A stretch of DNA of 64,000 nucleotides, taken from NCBI GenBank assembly GCA_037833965.1, contig AP031351.1, positions 25,990,501-26,054,500 of the forward strand, given 5' to 3'. Within the stretch, counting starts at the first letter, position 1, and each line of letters opens with the position of its first letter. Below, one piece after another: positions 62,695 to 64,000 of the stretch. Position numbers and translations under genes: made by a program. The notes under the pieces were generated by a model. That model had not been told where the DNA came from. It did no database searches and saw only the letters and a list, made by a program, of their open reading frames with translations. This DNA is from Marchantia polymorpha subsp. ruderalis (Eukaryota > Streptophyta > Marchantiopsida > Marchantiales > Marchantiaceae).

Positions 62695-64000
62695 CTTATG
62701 AACTTCACCAGTACTGGATCCTTTTTTTGTCATTAATCACATAATGATTAAACTCTCCCACAACCATATTTGTGAGCAAAAATATTTCCTTGTCAGTTTA
62801 TTCGCTTCATGAAATTAGACTCTCCTTAATCACTTTTGCTCGATAATCATATCCGGCTTGGACTCAAAATTTACTTTTTGTCTCTTATGGTTTTGATTTT
62901 AATTCAAAATTGTGCCACAACAATATTTCTTGCTACAAAGATGTTTTTTATCCTTGAATTTTGCGATCAATGGAAAGTTCTTCAAAGGTTTTAGTGCTAT
63001 CACCTCCAAAGGGAAACAACTCATTTTTTGGTAATCTTCAAGTAATGCCTTTGATTTGTAGGTAGCTTTCAAAATCACTACCATCTTTCAGTTAGTCTAC
63101 AACACGTCCACATAATCCATCTTATATAGACATATCATCAGTTGCTACTACGCGGCAGGGCATGTCAAGGAGTAGTAGCAAGAGAAACCATGATATAAAT
63201 AGAAGCATTAGTTTGATTCTTTGAAGGTCCTGCCAACAACACCACCATGATCAATTCAAAAAGCAAAAGTCTCGTCTTGCATAATCCATCTTATCTAGAG
63301 CTCACAGTGATGTGGAAAAGCCTCATGCTCGTCCATGTCTTTTGAACATCTCCTTACACTCCTACATAGAAAGACACAAAATACGCACATGAGAAAAATA
63401 TGGACAGAGTACAAGACCAAGATGCATGCAACACCAAAAGAATCATCGAGCACCTCTGCGCGGTTGGGTAGAGAAACAATTGTGTCGGCAAGTAGAAAAT
63501 CAATGCTACTTATAGCATCGCCATATGTGTTTCAGCCTATGTAGCTCGCTCCAGCTCCGTCAGAGCGAGCGAATATCTGTTTGGCTACCTTTTGTTCAAA
63601 CAAAATCATGAAGTTAATGAGCCCACTCTCTCCCAGCTCTCAAACTCGCTACTAATTGTACACCGGTGCTTTTCAATTCTGGTAGATTTCAACAACATTT
63701 CTCAAATTGGATCTATTTGATCTGCTGAAAGATTGCTTCTTAGTGAACTCTCTTCCACCTTCAGCCTTGAATCTTCAGCCCTTGACTTCCAACTGCTGTT
63801 TGTCTGGACCGTCGGCTGGCTTTCGCCTTGCACTTTTTGTGATATCTTGATAAATTCTCTTTTGGAATATGCAATGAGCCGGCTATCTGAACTTGGTTTA
63901 GATTATTATCACAAACTCAAACACAGTAAAAATAAATTAAAATTCTGTCACCTCTTGAACTCATCTAGGTTTTCTTTAAAAAATTCGTCACCGTCGAAAA
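62695..64000. other. AT-rich DNA, possibly further decayed retroelement sequence
   Basis: This is where the upstream part of the minus-strand copia element should lie, but no reverse transcriptase or integrase motif was recognised. The 61-codon minus ORF at 62899-63084 has no known motif. Confidence 0.3.

Overview
The window looks like nuclear DNA of a land plant. It has intron-containing genes, a group III WRKY transcription factor (a plant-type family), a plant-like NECAP endocytosis gene and Ty1/copia debris. Gene density is low: I can recognise only two complete protein-coding genes in 64 kb. GC-rich, pyrimidine-rich gene-flanking blocks alternate with long AT-rich deserts. A bryophyte such as a liverwort would fit (very long GC-rich flanks, unusual WRKY variant), but that is inference and the species is not established.

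Layout. 1-2.7 kb is AT-rich with one strong palindrome and an LTR-like stretch. 3431-6452 (+) is an eight-exon NECAP gene encoding about 286 residues. Its introns include one with U12-type signals and one that seems to use a GC donor or a competing weak GT donor. 6.5-14.6 kb has no recognised gene, only simple repeats and a small duplication. 14.6-17.0 kb is GC-rich sequence 3' of the WRKY gene. 17049-19216 (-) is a five-exon group III WRKY gene of about 496 residues with the variant heptapeptide WRKYGNK, and its upstream side (19.2-21.4 kb) is a GC/CT-rich block with a possible uORF, G-quadruplex-type tracts and a telomere-like AAACCC repeat. 21.4-26.2 kb holds a 70-bp near-perfect palindrome, an unrecognised 145-codon ORF and a microRNA-precursor-like foldback. 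26.2-27.5 kb is a GC-rich island. 27.5-47.3 kb alternates AT-rich and GC-rich blocks with microsatellites and small duplications but no recognised gene. 47.3-61.7 kb is mostly AT-rich, with an RGG/glycine-rich exon-like fragment, a perfect 46-bp tandem duplication and two hairpins. 61.7-62.7 kb is the 3' end of a decayed Ty1/copia element on the minus strand (LTR, polypurine tract, end of RNase H), in which a 35-bp segment has expanded into nine tandem units.

The two recognised genes are not functionally linked: NECAP acts at clathrin-coated membranes, the WRKY protein in the nucleus. I found no CRISPR array, operon, rRNA or convincing tRNA. The most interesting items are the NECAP intron signals, the WRKYGNK variant, the foldback at 25.8 kb and the minisatellite born inside the copia RNase H region.
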